Source: Bradyrhizobium sp. CIAT3101 (GTDB taxonomy: Bacteria; Pseudomonadota; Alphaproteobacteria; Rhizobiales; Xanthobacteraceae). From it: 64,000 bases of DNA. Positions 61,232 through 64,000 of this stretch are shown here, piece by piece. Positions within the stretch are counted from its first letter, which is position 1; every line of letters begins with the position of its first letter. The notes below the pieces were generated by a model. The model had not been told where the DNA came from. It ran no database searches and saw nothing but the letters and a program-made list of their open reading frames with translations. The stretch spans positions 5,105,001 to 5,169,000 of the forward strand of contig NZ_CP121634.1 of the NCBI RefSeq assembly GCF_029714945.1, given 5' to 3'. The translations under genes and the position numbers were made by a program.

Positions 61232-63448
61232 ATGGACCGACTTCTCATGGATTCCGCGCAAACTGTTGAAATAAAAGAGAAACCTACGGAAGCCGAGGGC
61301 CTGCCGGCGATCGCCTCGAGCCCTGAGCGATTCATCAACCGCGAACTCTCCTGGCTGCATTTCAACCGCCGTGTCCTGGAAGAATCGGTCAACGCCAGCC
61401 ATCCCGTGCTGGAGCGGGTACGATTCCTGTCGATTTCCGCAAATAACCTCGACGAGTTCTTCATGGTCCGCGTCGCCGGCATCAAGGCGCAGGTGCGCGA
61501 GGGCATCGCCGAGCGCGCCCCCGACGGCCTGACGCCGTCCGAGCAGCTTGCGCTGATCAACCGAACCGTCTCGCAGCTCGCCTCCGACCAGCAGGCGATC
61601 TGGGCCGATTTGCGCGGCACGCTCGCCGGCGTCGGCATCGTGCTGGTCGATGGCAAGGACGTCAGCAAGGCGGAGCGGACCTGGCTCGAGGACTATTTCC
61701 TCAACAACGTGTTCCCGCTGCTGACGCCGCTGGCGATCGACCCAGCCCACCCCTTCCCGTTCATCCCGAGCCTCGGCTTCACCATCGCGCTGCAGCTCAC
61801 GCGCGCCATCGACGGCAAGCAGATGAACGCGCTGATCCGCATGCCCGGCAAGATCGACCGCTTCATCCGTCTGCCGGGCGACGGCAAGGAGAGCAAGGTC
61901 GTACGCCTGATCTCGCTGGAGCAGGTGACCGGCCTTTTCATCAATCGCCTGTTCCCCGGCTACAATCTCCACGGCCAGGGCGCCTTCCGCATCATCCGCG
62001 ACTCCGAGCTCGAAATCGAGGAAGAGGCCGAAGACCTCGTCCGCCTGTTCGAGACCGCGCTGAAGCGCCGCCGCCGCGGATCGGTGATCAGGCTCGAGAT
62101 CGACGCCAAGATGCCGGAGCAGTTGCGCAGCTTCGTGCAGCACGCGCTCTCGGCGGCCGACGACGAGGTGTTCCTGGTCGACGGCGTGCTCGCCATGAAC
62201 GAGCTTTCGCAACTGACAAGGCTCGACCGGCCCGACCTCGAATTCACCCCTTACGTGCCGCGCCATCCCGAGCGCGTGCGTGAGCATGGCGGCGACATCT
62301 TTGCCGCGATCCGGCAGAAGGACCTCGTGGTCCATCACCCCTACGAATCCTTCGACGTGGTGGTGCAGTTCCTGCAACAGGCCGCGCGCGATCCCGACGT
62401 CGTCGCGATCAAGCAGACGCTCTACCGCACCTCCAACAACTCTCCGATCGTGCGCGCGCTGGCCGAAGCGGCCGAGGCCGGCAAATCCGTCACCGCGCTG
62501 ATCGAATTGAAGGCGCGCTTCGACGAAGAGGCCAACATCCGCTGGGCGCGCGACCTGGAACGCGCCGGCGTGCAGGTGGTCTACGGCTTCCTCGAATTGA
62601 AGACGCACGCAAAGCTTTCCATGGTGGTGCGCCGCGAGGGCGGCAGCCTCACCACTTACGTCCATACCGGCACCGGCAATTATCACCCGGTCACCGCGCG
62701 TATTTATACGGACCTCTCCTACTTCACGTCGGAACCGACCATCGGCCGCGACGCCGCGCGCGTGTTCAACTTCATCACGGGCTACGCTGCGCCGAGCGAT
62801 CTGGAGAAGATGGCGGTGTCGCCGCTGACGCTGCGCAAGCGCATCATCGAGCACATCCAGGGCGAGACCGAGCACGCACGTCACGGCAAGCCCGGCGCGG
62901 TCTGGATGAAGATGAATGCGCTGGTCGACCCCGATATCATCGACGCGCTCTATGAGGCCTCACAGGCCGGCGTGCAGGTCGAGCTCGTGGTGCGCGGGAT
63001 CTGCTGCCTGCGGCCCGGCATTCCCGGCCTTTCGGAGAACATCCGCGTCAAGTCGATCATCGGACGGTTCCTGGAACATGGTCGAATCTACTGCTTCGGC
63101 ATGGGCCAGGGCCTGCCGAGCGCGAAAGCGGCTGTGTATATCTCGTCGGCCGATATGATGCCGCGCAACCTCGACCGCCGCGTCGAGGTGCTGTGTCCGC
63201 TGCAAAATCCCACGGTGCATCAGCAGGTTCTCGAACAGATCATGGTCGCGAATCTGAAGGACAATGAGCAGAGCTGGCAATTGTTGCCGGACGGGTCCTC
63301 AACGCGTATGAAGGCCGCGAAGGGCGAGGAGCCCTTCAACGTGCACAACTACTTCATGACAAATCCGAGTCTGTCTGGCCGTGGAAAGTCGCTCAAGGAA
63401 TCCTCGCCGCGCCGTCTCACGCGCCGAAACGAACGCCATCAGTCCTGA
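61232..63448 (+). CDS. ppk: Polyphosphate kinase
   Basis: Reversible synthesis of inorganic polyphosphate from ATP. 738 residues: N-terminal and head domains, then two PLD-like catalytic domains ([20 protein letters not shown] near the start, [20 protein letters not shown] and [21 protein letters not shown] with the autophosphorylated His). The family's Arg/Lys-rich phosphate sites are present. A Pho box lies upstream. The ppx gene starts 15 bp after its stop. Confidence 0.97.
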   Translation: MDRLLMDSAQTVEIKEKPTEAEGLPAIASSPERFINRELSWLHFNRRVLEESVNASHPVLERVRFLSISANNLDEFFMVRVAGIKAQVREGIAERAPDGLTPSEQLALINRTVSQLASDQQAIWADLRGTLAGVGIVLVDGKDVSKAERTWLEDYFLNNVFPLLTPLAIDPAHPFPFIPSLGFTIALQLTRAIDGKQMNALIRMPGKIDRFIRLPGDGKESKVVRLISLEQVTGLFINRLFPGYNLHGQGAFRIIRDSELEIEEEAEDLVRLFETALKRRRRGSVIRLEIDAKMPEQLRSFVQHALSAADDEVFLVDGVLAMNELSQLTRLDRPDLEFTPYVPRHPERVREHGGDIFAAIRQKDLVVHHPYESFDVVVQFLQQAARDPDVVAIKQTLYRTSNNSPIVRALAEAAEAGKSVTALIELKARFDEEANIRWARDLERAGVQVVYGFLELKTHAKLSMVVRREGGSLTTYVHTGTGNYHPVTARIYTDLSYFTSEPTIGRDAARVFNFITGYAAPSDLEKMAVSPLTLRKRIIEHIQGETEHARHGKPGAVWMKMNALVDPDIIDALYEASQAGVQVELVVRGICCLRPGIPGLSENIRVKSIIGRFLEHGRIYCFGMGQGLPSAKAAVYISSADMMPRNLDRRVEVLCPLQNPTVHQQVLEQIMVANLKDNEQSWQLLPDGSSTRMKAAKGEEPFNVHNYFMTNPSLSGRGKSLKESSPRRLTRRNERHQS

Positions 63449-63463
63449 CCGGAGATCTTTGCC

Positions 63464-64000
63464 GTGAAACGGCCGCGCAAGCGTGGCGCTAGCGTCGCGG
63501 TCATCGACATCGGCTCCAACTCGGTTCGTCTCGTCGTCTACGAGGGACTGACACGCAGCCTGATTCCGATCTTCAACGAGAAGACGCTGTGCGGCCTCGG
63601 GCGTGAGGTGCAGAGCACGGGTCTGCTCGCGCCGGATGCCGTCGACAAGGCGCTGACCTCGCTGAAACGTTTTCGGGCGTTGTGCCGCGTGATGCAGGTC
63701 GGCCGCGTGTTCGCGATCGCGACCGCGGCCTGCCGCGACGCTTCCAACGGCCCCGACTTCATCGCGAAAGCCGAGCGCATCTGCGCCGTTAAAATCGAGA
63801 TCCTGTCGGGACCGCGCGAAGCAAAACTGTCGGCGCTCGGCGTAATCTCGGGCATCCATCGTCCCGACGGCATCGTCGGCGATCTCGGCGGCGGCTCGCT
63901 CGAACTGATCGACGTACGCGGGAACAGCGTACGCAGCGGCGTGACACTGCCGCTCGGCGGCCTCGCGCTGCAGGACCTCGCCCACAAATCGCTCAAGCGC
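63464..64000 (+). CDS. ppx: Exopolyphosphatase / Ppx-GppA family protein, 3' end outside the window
   Basis: Only the first 179 codons are visible and there is no stop. The ASKHA phosphatase fold begins VAVIDIGSNSVRLVVYEGL; IATAACRDASNGPDF and the second phosphate loop IVGDLGGGSLELIDV follow. Such enzymes degrade polyphosphate or convert pppGpp to ppGpp. The GTG start at 63464 follows GGAG. Operon with ppk, so polyphosphate synthesis and breakdown are encoded together. Confidence 0.88.
   Translation, partial: MKRPRKRGASVAVIDIGSNSVRLVVYEGLTRSLIPIFNEKTLCGLGREVQSTGLLAPDAVDKALTSLKRFRALCRVMQVGRVFAIATAACRDASNGPDFIAKAERICAVKIEILSGPREAKLSALGVISGIHRPDGIVGDLGGGSLELIDVRGNSVRSGVTLPLGGLALQDLAHKSLKR

Noticed and set aside
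61178..62884. Open frame of about 568 codons antisense to ppk
   Set aside because: ppk has all its catalytic motifs; the antisense frame has no supporting feature.

Overview
The window looks like a piece of a Bradyrhizobium chromosome (Alphaproteobacteria, Hyphomicrobiales). The grounds are high G+C with GC-rich third positions, a eukaryote-type glutamine synthetase II (glnII) behind a sigma-54 promoter, a DUF2735 gene beside it, a purN-purM / CDP-alcohol phosphatidyltransferase / hdaA / ppk / ppx gene order, and several short palindromic repeat families of the kind scattered through Bradyrhizobium genomes. No tRNA, rRNA, CRISPR array or intact insertion sequence was seen. Genus assignment is by recognition of the genes, not by a search.

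Layout. 1-1109 is the 3' part of a LolC/LolE-type permease, followed by a MITE-like element with perfect 34-bp inverted ends. 1.4-6.2 kb is an accessory-looking stretch with looser spacing: DUF1127, a winged-helix/TolB/TPR regulator, a Popeye-like membrane cyclic-nucleotide-binding protein, an HD hydrolase and an exported protein. 6.4-15.3 kb holds three GrlR-family genes (two of them two-domain), mixed with a Sel1-repeat protein, a signal-less ModA-like protein, glnII with its sigma-54 promoter, DUF2735, a MliC-like protein, a Tyr/Ser phosphatase, an SGNH hydrolase and a dihydropteridine-reductase-like SDR. 15.4-18.9 kb has a PD-(D/E)XK-type protein, a small monooxygenase, a GNAT enzyme, a PaaI thioesterase and a BtuF-like protein. 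18.9-21.8 kb is a complete tryptophan-to-anthranilate operon (formamidase-like hydrolase, kynA, kynU). 22-26 kb has an M20 deacylase and a divergent MocR/PNPOx-family pair. 26-34 kb is mostly envelope and secreted proteins (CreA, L,D-transpeptidase, glutathione peroxidase, polysaccharide deacetylase) and a TPR glycosyltransferase.

34-43 kb contains DoxX, an NADP-malic enzyme, a large exported protein, aspS and selO. 43.5-47.7 kb is a Pho-box-preceded phosphodiesterase plus Ugp-type ABC transporter operon that lacks its ATPase. 47.7-52.8 kb has an MDR oxidoreductase with a divergent LysR gene, a tiny membrane peptide, RNase D and a class III aminotransferase. 52.9-56 kb is a compact operon (acyltransferase-like, GNAT, isochorismatase fold without its Cys and Lys, 59-aa helical protein) divergent from a LysR regulator; I regard it as the best candidate for an undescribed system. 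56-64 kb has an autotransporter-type barrel, cspA, purN/purM, hdaA, ppk (also behind a Pho box) and the start of ppx.

Themes. Phosphate (two Pho boxes, the ugp-like operon, ppk-ppx) and nitrogen (sigma-54 glnII) recur. Start codons were chosen from Shine-Dalgarno sequences and domain boundaries; starts I could not decide are flagged.
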